A DNA stretch of 64,000 bases, from assembly GCA_902791035.1 (NCBI GenBank), contig CADAUA010000020.1, forward strand, positions 1 to 64,000. The letters are read 5' to 3'. Origin of the DNA: an uncultured Coriobacteriaceae bacterium. Lineage in GTDB: Bacteria; Actinomycetota; Coriobacteriia; Coriobacteriales; Atopobiaceae. Positions 21,039 to 31,963 of this stretch are shown here, in pieces (the first letter of the stretch is position 1; the number at the start of each line of letters is the position of its first letter). The notes beneath the pieces are model-generated. The model was given only the letters and a program-made list of their open reading frames with translations, was not told the DNA's origin and did not search any database. The position numbers and the translations under genes are program-made.

Positions 21039-22226
21039 CTAGGACAGCCGGTCGCGGACGAGGTCGCACCAGTACTGGATGCCGTACGGCAGGGCCTCCT
21101 CGTCCATGAGGTAGTGGGGGTTGTGGTGCGGGCAGGTGATGCCGCGGGCCTCGTCGCGCGCGCCCAGCTCCACGAAGAAGCCCGGGCAGTGGCCTTGGAG
21201 GGCGGAGTAGTCCTCGCCGGGCATGAGGGGCTCTATGTCGAAGGTGGCCCCCTTGCCAAAGGACCTCTCGATAAGTTCGCGCGTATGGGCGGCGAGCTGC
21301 GCGTCGTTTATCACCGAGGCATAACCCTTGATAAAGCGAAAGCGGTAGGTCGAGTCGTCCGCGGCGGTGATGCCGGCCACGATGCCCTCCATGAGAGCGG
21401 GCAGGCGGTCGCGGGTGGCCTCGCTGAAGGTGCGGGTGGAACCCACCAGGTGGACCTCGTCGGGCAGGATGTTGTAGGCGCTGCCGCCCTCCACCTGACA
21501 GACCGAGACCACGGCTGGCTCCGTGGCGGAGACGCGGCGGGCCACGATGGTCTGCAGGGCCAGGACGACCTGGGCCGCCATGACCACGGCGTCGTGGGCG
21601 GTCTCGGGGTAGGCCGAGTGGCCGCCCTTGCCCACGATGTCGATCTCAAAGCGGTCGGTCGCGCTGGTGAGGGCGCCCGCGCGCACGCCGAAGCGACCGG
21701 TGGGATAGTTCGAGCTTAGATGCAGTCCGTAGAGCTCGTCCACGCCGTCCATGACGCCTAGCCGGTCGAGCTCCGCGGCGCCGCCTGGGGGCAGCTCCTC
21801 GGCATGCTGGAAGAGGAAGCGGACCTCGCCGGCCAGCTCGCCCGCGTGGCGGGAGAGGATGCGGGCGGCGGCGAGCATCATGGCGGTGTGGCCATCGTGA
21901 CCGCAGGCGTGCATGACGCCGGGATTGCGGGAAGCATAGGGCAGGCCGGTCTCCTCCTGGATGGGGAGGGCGTCGATGTCGGCCCGAAGGAGGATGGTGC
22001 GACCGGGACGGGCACCGCGCAGGATGGCCACGACGCCGGTCTTTGCATAGCGGCGCAGCTCCATGCCGCCGATGTCCTCCAAGGCGGCGATGATGTAGTC
22101 CGTGGTGTCGAACTCCTGGAACGAGAGCTCGGGGTTCTCGTGCAGGTGACGGCGCCAGGCCACGCATTCGGGCACCTCGGCCAGCACCTCTGGGGACACC
22201 GCCGTTGGGGACACCTCTGGGGACAC
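21039..22226 (-). CDS. M20 family amidohydrolase (hippurate/N-acyl-amino-acid hydrolase-like)
   Basis: A predicted cytosolic metal-dependent amidase or carboxypeptidase. The protein is 395 residues. Metal ligands are seen in HACGHDGHTAMML and QHAEELPPGG, and the dimerisation domain contains GGHSAYPE. The exact start is uncertain because the first codons repeat GTGTCCCCA three times, so any of several GTG codons could serve; the first has GGAGG ten bases upstream. It is the first gene of the operon, 38 bp after a clear promoter. The substrate is unknown; its place beside a polyamine-type transporter could suggest an N-acylated amine or amino acid. Confidence 0.88.
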   Translation of the reverse strand: MSPEVSPTAVSPEVLAEVPECVAWRRHLHENPELSFQEFDTTDYIIAALEDIGGMELRRYAKTGVVAILRGARPGRTILLRADIDALPIQEETGLPYASRNPGVMHACGHDGHTAMMLAAARILSRHAGELAGEVRFLFQHAEELPPGGAAELDRLGVMDGVDELYGLHLSSNYPTGRFGVRAGALTSATDRFEIDIVGKGGHSAYPETAHDAVVMAAQVVLALQTIVARRVSATEPAVVSVCQVEGGSAYNILPDEVHLVGSTRTFSEATRDRLPALMEGIVAGITAADDSTYRFRFIKGYASVINDAQLAAHTRELIERSFGKGATFDIEPLMPGEDYSALQGHCPGFFVELGARDEARGITCPHHNPHYLMDEEALPYGIQYWCDLVRDRLS

Positions 22227-22263
22227 CGTGCGACCACCTCCGCATCGAAGGGAAACTGGCAGT

Positions 22264-22292
22264 ATTATCCGGCAATTGTTATGGGCGTATAA
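22264..22292 (-). promoter_or_regulatory. Sigma-70-type promoter of the M20-ade-pot operon
   Basis: On the minus strand, -35 TTATAC (22287-22292) and -10 GATAAT (22264-22269) are separated by exactly 17 bp. The predicted start lies about 30 bases before the M20 gene. Confidence 0.65.
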
Positions 22293-22479
22293 GCGGCGGT
22301 ACCGGATTTTGGCGGCTTGGTCACGAGATGTTTATGGGGGCAGCAGGGCGAAGCGACTAGCTCCGGCCTCCCCCGCGGCTGCGAGCGGGGTAGTATCGTT
22401 CCCGCGCAGTCAGACAGCGGCGCGCGACCAGCGAGCCGCGACCAGCGAGCCGAGGCCACTCACCCGAGAAAGAGAGCTC

Positions 22480-23283
22480 ATGACACCACAGATCCACCTG
22501 TACGTGCTGGCCAGCGGTTCCAAGGGGAACGCCTACGTGGTGGCGGGACCCGAGGGCGCCGTGCTCGTGGACTGTGGGATCTCCCTGCGCGAGCTGCGCC
22601 GGCGGGCCGCCGCGGTGGGGGCGCCGCTCGACGACGTCCGCGCGGCGTTCCTTACCCACGAGCACTCAGACCACGTGGCCGGCCTCAGCGTGTTCTGCAA
22701 CCACTTTGATGGCAAGCTCTATGCGACGGCGGGTACCGTGGCGGCGCGGCGCTACCTGTCTGACCTGCCCTTCTCGCTCGTGGACCACTCGGAGGAGCTC
22801 GTGGTCTGCGGCATGCGGGTTCGCACCTTCCCCACTTCGCACGACGTTGCCGACCCCATCGGCCTGCGCTTCTCCGCGGCAGACGACGCCCTGGGCATCT
22901 GCACCGACACCGGCGTCCTCACGCTCGGCGCGCACGAGGCGCTTGCCGGCTGTCGCGTCCTGGCGCTCGAGTCCAACCACGACCGCCACATGCTCGCTAC
23001 CGGTCCCTACCCTGCCTTCCTCAAGGCCCGCGTGGGCGGAGACCGCGGGCACCTGTCCAACGACCAAGCCGCCGAGGCCCTGCGCGAGCTCGTGGGGCCC
23101 GACACCGAGACCGTGGTGGCCATGCACCTCAGCGAGAAGAACAACCGCCCCGCCGTCGCCATACGGACGCTGGCCGCGGCTTTGGACGCGCAGGTGACGG
23201 AGGGTGGGCTCGAGGCCCGCACGCCCGACGGCCGGCTCACGATCTGTGCCGCGAGCCAGACGGAGCCGCTGGCGGTGTGGTAG
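22480..23283 (+). CDS. MBL-fold metallohydrolase, YycJ/WalJ-like
   Basis: A predicted metal-dependent hydrolase. The YycJ/WalJ family is linked to DNA processing and cell-wall coordination in Firmicutes. The protein is 267 residues. ASGSKGNAYVV opens the domain, HEHSDH is the metal motif at about 59-64, a later histidine lies in SHDV, and ICTDTG and SNHD supply further ligands. There is no signal peptide. The start ATG follows AGAGAG; the long upstream open frame is not supported. A -10-like TAGTAT lies about 90 bases upstream. It stands alone here, without the walRK genes that accompany it in Firmicutes. Confidence 0.85.
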   Translation: MTPQIHLYVLASGSKGNAYVVAGPEGAVLVDCGISLRELRRRAAAVGAPLDDVRAAFLTHEHSDHVAGLSVFCNHFDGKLYATAGTVAARRYLSDLPFSLVDHSEELVVCGMRVRTFPTSHDVADPIGLRFSAADDALGICTDTGVLTLGAHEALAGCRVLALESNHDRHMLATGPYPAFLKARVGGDRGHLSNDQAAEALRELVGPDTETVVAMHLSEKNNRPAVAIRTLAAALDAQVTEGGLEARTPDGRLTICAASQTEPLAVW

Positions 23284-23352
23284 CGGCCGGGGCGTCGACG
23301 GGCTCCGGGTGGAGCGGCGACGGCCGGGCGGAGCGGCCTGCCGGCGCACGAA

Positions 23353-23382
23353 AAGGGGGCGGCGCCGAAGCACCGCCCCCTT
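23353..23382. terminator. Bidirectional terminator between the MBL-fold gene and hsp20
   Basis: A perfect 10-bp stem, AAGGGGGCGG with CCGCCCCCTT, and a 10-base loop. A four-base T-run on the minus strand suits the convergent hsp20 gene. Confidence 0.75.
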
Positions 23383-23447
23383 GCAGCTTGCGGGCCTTGT
23401 TGCCTGCAGTGTTGCCTGCGACCTAGCCCGCGGCTCGGGAACCGCAG

Positions 23448-23885
23448 CTAGTCGATGGCAACCTTGGTCACGTTGCCCTTCTCGTCCTGCTTGGGCACGT
23501 TGACCGTGAGCACGCCGCCGTCGAGCTTGGCCGTGAGGCCCGCCGTGGCCGCGTCCTTGAGGTAGACGCCACGAGTGGCCGTCCACTCGCCGGTCTCCTT
23601 GTGCAGGTAGTTCTTGCCCTTCTCCTCGTCGGACTCCTTCTTGTCGACGGTGATGGAGAGCCTGCCCTCGTTGAGCTCGACGTCGATCTGATCCTTCGTG
23701 ACACCCGGGAGCTCGGCCGTGACGACGTAGGCCGTGCCCGCGTCCTCGACGTTCATGCGGAAGCTCATCGCGTTGTCGGACAGTGCCGCGAACGGCGCGT
23801 CGAAGAAGTCGTCAATCGCCGAACCGAACGGCCACGCGTTGCGGAGAGCCCTCGAATAACGATCGTAAGGAACCATGCTTGCCAT
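23448..23885 (-). CDS. Small heat-shock protein, Hsp20/alpha-crystallin family
   Basis: An ATP-independent holdase that binds unfolding proteins. The protein is 145 residues. The alpha-crystallin domain starts about MNVEDAGTAYVVTAELPGV and closes with the conserved ATAGLTAKLDGGVLTVNVPK strand; the C-terminal tail contains VTKVAID in place of the usual I-x-I. The ATG chosen has AAAGGGTG upstream; a GTG three codons earlier overlaps that site. The upstream region carries the CTAAGA/TATAAA pair also seen before groES. Confidence 0.93.
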   Translation of the reverse strand: MASMVPYDRYSRALRNAWPFGSAIDDFFDAPFAALSDNAMSFRMNVEDAGTAYVVTAELPGVTKDQIDVELNEGRLSITVDKKESDEEKGKNYLHKETGEWTATRGVYLKDAATAGLTAKLDGGVLTVNVPKQDEKGNVTKVAID

Positions 23886-23971
23886 AACGATCACCCTTTC
23901 AGTCCTCGTATGGGCGCCTCGCTTGCCCTGCGCCCCTCGTTACATTGGTACTTGTTCCCTCGTACGCGAGG

Positions 23972-24000
23972 TTTATACACGCGAGAAAAGATTTTCTTAG
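23972..24000 (-). promoter_or_regulatory. Candidate hsp20 promoter with CTAAGA motif
   Basis: On the minus strand CTAAGA (23995-24000) and TATAAA (23972-23977) are 17 bp apart. Further CTAAT/ATTAG and CTAAG copies lie at 24000-24045, suggesting several repressor half-sites in an AT-rich patch. Confidence 0.5.
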
Positions 24001-24137
24001 TCTAATGCGATTAGTATTTCTAAGTCCAAGACGCTTAAGTCTGCAACTTTGGACTGTTCGTATTGCTTTGGCATGTGAAAGACAATGGCTTATGATGGGT
24101 AGACAACCGTGCATCACCAAACCGGAGGCACGATCTC

Positions 24138-24803
24138 ATGACTGAGACCCCAGACCTGAGCAACGCCGGCAACCCGGCGGATCAGGATTCCCTACGGCCC
24201 GTCACCGCCAGCGACATCGTTGGCGCGCGCGGACAGCAGCCGCGGCCGACCACCGGCCAGCCCCAGGCGCGCTCCGCTGCCCAGACGGCCCGCCCCCCAT
24301 ACCCTTCCGCATACCAGCAGTCCGACTACCAGCAGGCCGGGTACCAACCGCAGGACGCGTACCAGCCGTCGCAGGCCTACGAGGCGGAGGGCGAACCGGC
24401 CTACGGGGCCGCGTCCGAGGCCGAGCCGGCGCCGCGGCCGCAGCGCGCGCCTTACGTGCGTGCGCCCAGGCCACACAAGACCGTCGAGCCCATCGACGAC
24501 CTGGCTGCCGACGAGTCGCCTGCGGAGCGCTACTCGCACGACTCGGGCTACGCCACCGGCGGCAACCCGCTCTCTGGCCACGGCTATCGCAAGTCGCGCT
24601 CGGACATGCCGCAGCTGCGCCGCGACCTCAAGTACGGCCAGTACCTGGAGATCCCCAAGGGTCGGCGCGACATCTTCGCCTCGCGCGAGAAGAAGGCCCG
24701 CACCCGCTCCATGGTGGCGCTGATCGCCGTCGTGATCGTGCTGGCCATCGTGGTCATCGTGGTGTGGCGCTACATGCAGACCAACTGGGGCGCCATCGGC
24801 TAA
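24138..24803 (+). CDS. Tail-anchored membrane protein with Gln/Tyr/Pro-rich disordered N-terminus
   Basis: 221 residues, family not recognised. Residues 1-120 are low complexity, with a YQQ/YQPQ-type repeat stretch around 58-82. A basic segment (RRDLKYGQYLEIPKGRRD, then REKKARTRS) follows, and a single hydrophobic helix at about 191-210 leaves a short extracellular tail. The topology predicts a cytoplasmic N-terminus. The start follows a GGAGG run. No neighbour gives a function. The architecture is like small division or wall-associated membrane proteins, but that is only a resemblance. Confidence 0.7.
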   Translation: MTETPDLSNAGNPADQDSLRPVTASDIVGARGQQPRPTTGQPQARSAAQTARPPYPSAYQQSDYQQAGYQPQDAYQPSQAYEAEGEPAYGAASEAEPAPRPQRAPYVRAPRPHKTVEPIDDLAADESPAERYSHDSGYATGGNPLSGHGYRKSRSDMPQLRRDLKYGQYLEIPKGRRDIFASREKKARTRSMVALIAVVIVLAIVVIVVWRYMQTNWGAIG

Positions 24804-24808
24804 GCTGG

Positions 24809-24859
24809 CGTGACACGAGCTCCGACCCCGCGTGACACGAGCTCCGACCCCGTGTCACG
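24809..24859. repeat. GTGACA...CTCCGACCCC dispersed repeat, two copies
   Basis: Two direct copies; the second forms a 9-bp hairpin, CGTGACACG (24831-24839) with CGTGTCACG (24851-24859). It lies between two convergent genes and could act as a shared terminator. Confidence 0.75.
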
Positions 24860-24868
24860 ATTCCCATG

Positions 24869-25057
24869 TCAGGCCCAGGGGTCGCGCTCGAAGAGCGGCT
24901 CCGGGATGGGCCGGCGGTCCGACCAAGGATCGTAGCCGTCGTCATCCTCGTTCTCAGCCCGGGCGAACTCGGGCGAGACGGGCTTGTCGCCCTTGTCCCG
25001 CTTCTCGGGCCTGTCGCGCTCGGGCTTGTCGTCCTTGTCGCGCTCGTCCTTGTCCAT
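24869..25057 (-). CDS. Small highly charged protein, unknown function
   Basis: 62 residues, rich in Asp, Lys, Arg and Glu, starting MDKDERDKDDKPERDR and ending LFERDPWA. GGGAGG lies seven bases before the ATG. It begins 13 bp after the PASTA protein stop on the same strand, so the two are probably co-transcribed. No known domain is visible. The good ribosome site and tight spacing support a real gene; low-complexity composition is the main doubt. Confidence 0.55.
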   Translation of the reverse strand: MDKDERDKDDKPERDRPEKRDKGDKPVSPEFARAENEDDDGYDPWSDRRPIPEPLFERDPWA

Positions 25058-25070
25058 GCGCCGTCCTCCC

Positions 25071-26972
25071 CTACTCCGTCGAGAAGTCGCCATACGCCAC
25101 GAACTCGGCGACGGACCCGCCGAAGTCCGAGAGGTCCTGCGCGTCGTAGACGCTCTTGGGCGCGGCCGTTACCACGACCTTGAAGGCGCCGGGATAGCCG
25201 CCGATAAGGACCGTCCACACGTAGCCGTCCTGCTCGCCGGAGCCGCACACGAAGTCCAGGCCGGCCGCGGACGTGCGCTCGGCGCCCTCGTCCGCGTGCG
25301 TGGCCCCGCCGGCTTCGCCAGCACCGCCTTCGGCCCCACCCTGGGCCCCACCCGCGCCGTCGGTCGTGGTAGCCGTGGTGCCCTTGTTCGCCAGCTGCCT
25401 CTCCAGCATGTCGTGGATGTCGTCCTCGGTGGCGGTCGAGGTCAGGCCCATGAGGCCGCAGTGCTCCATCACGGCGCGCACACCCGCCTCGCTCACCTGC
25501 GTGCACGCCGCCGGCAGGGCGTCCACGGCCAGCTTGAGACGGATGCCGCCGATGGGGGCCGCGCTGTCCAGCGGGTCGCTCGGGGTCTCCACCACCTCGT
25601 AGTCCGACGACCATGGCTCATCGGTGAAGCGCAGGAGGTTTCCGTTCGAATCCTGATACACCGCCTCGAGATTGCCGGACTCGGCGCGTGCGCCCGTGAC
25701 CAGCGAGAAGCCCTGGTCGTGCACGAAGTCGCCCAGCTGGCTGCGAGGGATGCCGAAGTACTCCACTACCTGGGCGAAGTCCGCAGGATAGGGGCTCGGG
25801 ACCTTGAGGGTCACGGTCGAGCCGGGGGTTATCTCGGTGTTTGCCGCGGGGTCGGTCTCGGCGACCTTGCCCTTCTCGCCTTCGGAATTTATGTAGTCGA
25901 CCTTGACGAGCAGGCCCTGCTGCTGGAGGACTGCCGTGGCCTCGTCGACCGTCATACCCGTGACGTCGGGCACCTTGTATGCCTGGGCGACCGTGAGCGT
26001 GACTGGGTCGGCGGACACGAAGGTCGCGCCCGCCTCCGGCGTGACGGAGATGACCTGGCCCGCCGGCAGCGTGGAGTTGGAGAAGGCGATCGTGATGTTT
26101 GCAGCGCCTACGTCGAGAAGGGCCTGGCGGGCGTCGTCGACGTTCTTGCCCACCACGTCCGGAATCGTGCGCGCCGTGGCCACCGCGATCGTAACGGACT
26201 GGGTAGTCTCCGTGCGGATGCCGCCCTCGGGACTCTGCCAGAGCACGGTGCCGATGCCGTCATCGGCCAGCTGGTCGGTAACCTCCACCGCGAAGCCCAG
26301 ACCCTCGATCTGCGCGCGGGCGTCGGCCTCGGTAAGCCCCACGACGTCGGGTAGGGTGTGGCCGCCCCAGTATTCGTGCTGGTAGGTATACCAGGCGGCG
26401 CCTCCGCCCAGGGCCAGCGCCACGACGAGGGCGAGGACGGCCACCCAGGGTCGGGACTTCTTGTGGTAGCTCTCGGTGGGAGGGGCGATGGCCACGGGGG
26501 CCTGGATGTCGGTGAGCTCGTCGCCTTCGAGGATGCTCGCGTAGGGGTCGTCCATGGCGTCGATGCCGTCCGTGGCGTCCGGGTAGTCGGGGTCGTCCTC
26601 GTCCTCGAACATGGGGCGGGCCTCGGGGACCACGGTCGTGGGCGCGGCGTCGTTGAGAAGGGTGGCGTCGGCATCGGCCAGGCGAGTGGCGTCGGCATCG
26701 GCCTGGCGGGTGACGCCGGCGTCGGCAGGCATCAGGGTCGTGGCGGCGGCGTCGGCGTCGGCAGGCATCAGGGTCGTGGCGGTGGCGGCGTCGGCAGGGT
26801 CGGCGGCGGCGTCGGCAGGGTCGGTGGCGGCTTCTGCATCGGCGAGAAGGACGGTCGCGTCGTCGGGCCCGGGGACAGCGGACGCTGTGTCGTCGCCGGA
26901 GTCCGTCAGCGCGTCCAGTGCGGCCTGCGAGAAGTGCTTTGCCCTCGGTTCGTTTGTGTTGTCGTTTGTCAT
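25071..26972 (-). CDS. Membrane protein with three PASTA domains, no kinase
   Basis: PASTA domains bind peptidoglycan fragments. The protein is 633 residues with the ATG preceded by GGAGGTG. A Thr/Asp/Ala-rich cytoplasmic N-terminus with repeated TTLMPADA and ADATRLADADAT units runs to about 165, and one membrane helix follows (WVAVLALVVALALGGGAAW). Three PASTA repeats begin LPDVVGLT, IPDVVGKN and VPDVTGMT, and a C-terminal domain of about 240 residues follows, interrupted by a Gly/Ala linker. There is no Ser/Thr kinase domain, unlike PknB or PrkC. The Thr-rich tail might be a phosphorylation target; that is speculation. Confidence 0.85.
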   Translation of the reverse strand: MTNDNTNEPRAKHFSQAALDALTDSGDDTASAVPGPDDATVLLADAEAATDPADAAADPADAATATTLMPADADAAATTLMPADAGVTRQADADATRLADADATLLNDAAPTTVVPEARPMFEDEDDPDYPDATDGIDAMDDPYASILEGDELTDIQAPVAIAPPTESYHKKSRPWVAVLALVVALALGGGAAWYTYQHEYWGGHTLPDVVGLTEADARAQIEGLGFAVEVTDQLADDGIGTVLWQSPEGGIRTETTQSVTIAVATARTIPDVVGKNVDDARQALLDVGAANITIAFSNSTLPAGQVISVTPEAGATFVSADPVTLTVAQAYKVPDVTGMTVDEATAVLQQQGLLVKVDYINSEGEKGKVAETDPAANTEITPGSTVTLKVPSPYPADFAQVVEYFGIPRSQLGDFVHDQGFSLVTGARAESGNLEAVYQDSNGNLLRFTDEPWSSDYEVVETPSDPLDSAAPIGGIRLKLAVDALPAACTQVSEAGVRAVMEHCGLMGLTSTATEDDIHDMLERQLANKGTTATTTDGAGGAQGGAEGGAGEAGGATHADEGAERTSAAGLDFVCGSGEQDGYVWTVLIGGYPGAFKVVVTAAPKSVYDAQDLSDFGGSVAEFVAYGDFSTE

Positions 26973-27085
26973 GGGGCACCTCCACGTACGGATGCCTTCT
27001 ATAGTGCCCCAAAACGGCACCGGCGTGGCGGAGCGTGACAAAAGGTCAGACCTTGGCAAGGGCGCGGCGGGCAGGCAGCCGCGCA

Positions 27086-27162
27086 GCTAGCATACACTCT
27101 GTGACGATGCACGCGCGTCTACCCAGTTGACATCGTCTGCGGTACGCAGTGTGTATGCTAGC
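27086..27162. repeat. 77-bp stem-loop with 16-bp arms
   Basis: GCTAGCATACACTCTG (27086-27101) pairs with CAGTGTGTATGCTAGC (27147-27162), with one mismatch. Inside, GACGATG (27103-27109) pairs with CATCGTC (27131-27137). It lies upstream of the PASTA gene and downstream of clpB's repeats, in a gap with no other gene. It could be a structured RNA, a mobile-element remnant or a protein-binding site. Confidence 0.5.
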
Positions 27163-27340
27163 GAACCAATGATGCATTCGCTCGCGCACCCTGAGCCGGG
27201 ATAGCGCGCTGGATGCACCGAAAACAGGCCCCTAGGGGATCAAAATGGTGCAATCAACGCGGAATGTCCGCAGCGCCGGTGCAAACAGCGCGGAATCGCA
27301 CGACTCACCAAGCCATCGGTTCCCCGGCGGCGCGCCAGAA

Positions 27341-27521
27341 GGTGACGGCAACTCCGACCCCGCGTGACAAAAGGTCAGACCCCTGGTGACGGCGGGGGCG
27401 TGACACGGGACCCGACCCCACGTGACAAAAGGTCAGACCCCTGGTGACAGCGGGGGCGTGACACGGGACCCGACCCCGCGTGACACGGGACCCGACCCCG
27501 CGTGACACGGGACCCGACCCC
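27341..27521. repeat. Cluster of GTGACA-type dispersed repeats
   Basis: At least seven copies: GTGACGGCAACTCCGACCCC, two copies of a 58-bp compound unit containing GTGACAAAAGGTCAGACCCC, and tandem CGTGACACGGGACCCGACCCC units. There is no coding content. It fills the gap 3' of clpB. Confidence 0.8.
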
Positions 27522-27545
27522 ACCTCCCGGGACCTTGGAGGGCAA

Positions 27546-27570
27546 GGCCCCCACCGCGGGGGTGGGGGCC
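27546..27570 (-). terminator. Hairpin at the 3' end of clpB
   Basis: A perfect 10-bp stem GGCCCCCACC with GGTGGGGGCC and a 5-base loop, seven bases after the clpB stop. It has no T-run, so termination strength is uncertain. Confidence 0.65.
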
Positions 27571-27577
27571 TGGGAAG

Positions 27578-30277
<2,700 letters not shown>

Positions 30278-30367
30278 ATGCCTCACCCTTTCCTTGCCCC
30301 ACATGGGGGCTCCCCGCTTTGGGGACTCGCTGTTTGTCAAGGGTGATTGTTCCCGCTGCGGGGCTGT

Positions 30368-30400
30368 GCTATGCACAATCTAAGTGTGTTTGCAATAGAT
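30368..30400 (-). promoter_or_regulatory. clpB promoter with candidate HspR operator
   Basis: The inverted pair ATCTA (30378-30382) and TAGAT (30396-30400) has a 13-bp spacer. The larger half-site ATCTAAGT resembles one arm of the HspR HAIR box (CTTGAGT-N7-ACTCAAG). Just downstream on the minus strand lies a GCATAG -10-like box. The block is nearly identical to that before dnaK. Confidence 0.6.
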
Positions 30401-30423
30401 TTTCTCACGCGGCGAATTGAGAT

Positions 30424-30535
30424 GGGGGGTCGGAGCTGCTGTCACGGGGGGTCGCTGTCACGGGGGGTCGGAGCTCGTGTCACGCAGTCAAGAGCGTGAC
30501 ACGAGCTCCGACCCCCCGTGACAGCAGCTCCGACC
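30424..30535. repeat. GTGACA-type repeats forming a 25-bp perfect hairpin
   Basis: Positions 30461-30485 and 30494-30518 are perfect reverse complements with an 8-base loop. Outer copies of GGGTCGGAGCTGCTGTCAC extend the symmetry. It lies 3' of hspR and may serve as the end of the dnaK operon transcript. Confidence 0.85.
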
Positions 30536-30554
30536 CTCAGCCGACACCTGCCAG

Positions 30555-30971
30555 TCAGTCGCCGCTGGAGAGGAGGCCGCGCATGACGGTCTCGGGGCTG
30601 GCACCGTCGTAGCGTGCCAGGGCCGTGATCTTCTCGCGCATCTTGTACTCGTGGAGCTCGTCCTCCAGCTCCCGCACGCGCGCGGTGAGCTCGTCTATCT
30701 GCTTGTCCTTCTCGAGCGCCCGCTCGCGCATGTCGAGGATGCGCACCACGCCGGCCAGGTTGATGCCCTCGTCGGTGAGCTTGGAGATCAGGTTGAGCCG
30801 GTCGATGTCGGCCCGGGAGTAGAGCCGCGTGTTGCCGCGCGAGCGGCCCGGGGTCACGAGCCCCTTCTGCTCGTAGACGCGCAGGGTCTGCGGGTGCATG
30901 CCCGTAAGCTCTGCCGCCACGCTGATCATATAGAGGGGCTTGTCCCTGTCCTCCGAGTCGCTGCGCGCCAT
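30555..30971 (-). CDS. hspR: Heat-shock repressor HspR (MerR family)
   Basis: Represses chaperone operons with DnaK as co-repressor in actinobacteria. The protein is 138 residues. A MerR-type helix-turn-helix (YMISVAAELTGMHPQTLRVYEQKGLVTPGRS) is followed by a coiled coil (about 85-112). It is the last gene of dnaK-grpE-dnaJ-hspR, 4 bp after dnaJ, the standard autoregulated arrangement. Its predicted targets in this window are the CTAAG-containing sites before dnaK and clpB, and perhaps groES and hsp20. Confidence 0.95.
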   Translation of the reverse strand: MARSDSEDRDKPLYMISVAAELTGMHPQTLRVYEQKGLVTPGRSRGNTRLYSRADIDRLNLISKLTDEGINLAGVVRILDMRERALEKDKQIDELTARVRELEDELHEYKMREKITALARYDGASPETVMRGLLSSGD

Positions 30972-30975
30972 GGTG

Positions 30976-31890
30976 CTACGCGTCCTTTCCGTACGTGCGG
31001 GTGTCCGCCTCGCGCAGCGCCTCCAGGGCGTCGCGCTCCTTCTTGCTCAGCATGGTAGGCACCTTGACCTCCACGGTCACGAACATCGCGCCCCGCGAGC
31101 CCTTACGCTTAACATTGGGCGCCCCCAGGTTGGGGAAGCGGAAGGTCTTGCCGTTCTGCGTGCCGGCGGGAACCTTGAGGCGGACCTCCTCGCCCTCGGG
31201 CGTGGGCACCGTGACGGTGGCGCCCAGGGCGGCGTCGTACATGCTCACCGGCACCGTCATGCGCACGTCCGCGCCGTCGCGCTTGAAGACGGGATGGTCC
31301 TCCACCTTGGTGGTGATCACGAGGTCGCCGCGCGGCCCGCCGTTCACGCCGTACTCGCCGCGGTTGCGGTAGCGGAGCTTGCCGCCGTCCACCGCTCCGG
31401 CCGGGATCTTGACCGTGAGGCTCTGGACCTCGCCCGTGGAGGGCACGCGGTAGGTGACCTTGCGGGTGGAGCCGCGGAAGGCCTCGTCGAAGGTCACGGT
31501 GATGGACATGGTGAGGTCGCCGCCCTTGGCGGGCTGCTGCGCCGCGCGGCCGCCCCCCGGCACGCCCCCGCCAAAGATCGACGAGAAGTCGAAGTCGTTG
31601 AGGATGTCCTGCCAGTTGCCGCCCATGTTCGTGTAGCTGTAGCGGGGGCCGCCCGACCCGCCGAAGTCGGCGCCAGGGATGCCGCCGAACATCAGGAGTT
31701 GGTCGTACTCCTTGCGCTTCTTGGGATCGGACAGCGTGGTGTAGGCCTCGGATATCTCCTTGAACTTCTCCTCGTCGCCGCCGCGGTCGGGGTGGTACTT
31801 GGCCGCCAGCTTGCGGAAGGCCTTGCTGATCTCCTCCTGGGTGGCGTCGCGCTTGACCCCCAGGATGTCATAGAAGTTCTTCTCTGCCAT
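30976..31890 (-). CDS. dnaJ: DnaJ-type co-chaperone lacking the zinc finger (CbpA-like)
   Basis: Stimulates DnaK ATPase and delivers substrates. The protein is 304 residues. The J domain at 1-68 has the HPD motif (KYHPDRGG), then a Gly/Phe-rich linker and two C-terminal beta domains. The CxxCxGxG zinc repeats of classical DnaJ are absent, making it type II (CbpA-like), as in the operon-linked DnaJ of several actinobacteria. It lies between grpE and hspR. Confidence 0.93.
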   Translation of the reverse strand: MAEKNFYDILGVKRDATQEEISKAFRKLAAKYHPDRGGDEEKFKEISEAYTTLSDPKKRKEYDQLLMFGGIPGADFGGSGGPRYSYTNMGGNWQDILNDFDFSSIFGGGVPGGGRAAQQPAKGGDLTMSITVTFDEAFRGSTRKVTYRVPSTGEVQSLTVKIPAGAVDGGKLRYRNRGEYGVNGGPRGDLVITTKVEDHPVFKRDGADVRMTVPVSMYDAALGATVTVPTPEGEEVRLKVPAGTQNGKTFRFPNLGAPNVKRKGSRGAMFVTVEVKVPTMLSKKERDALEALREADTRTYGKDA

Positions 31891-31963
31891 GGGCTTGCAC
31901 GAGCCCCCTCCCTAGAATTGGGCGCCCGGGTCTGCCGGCCCGGGCGCGCATCGCTGATAAGTG

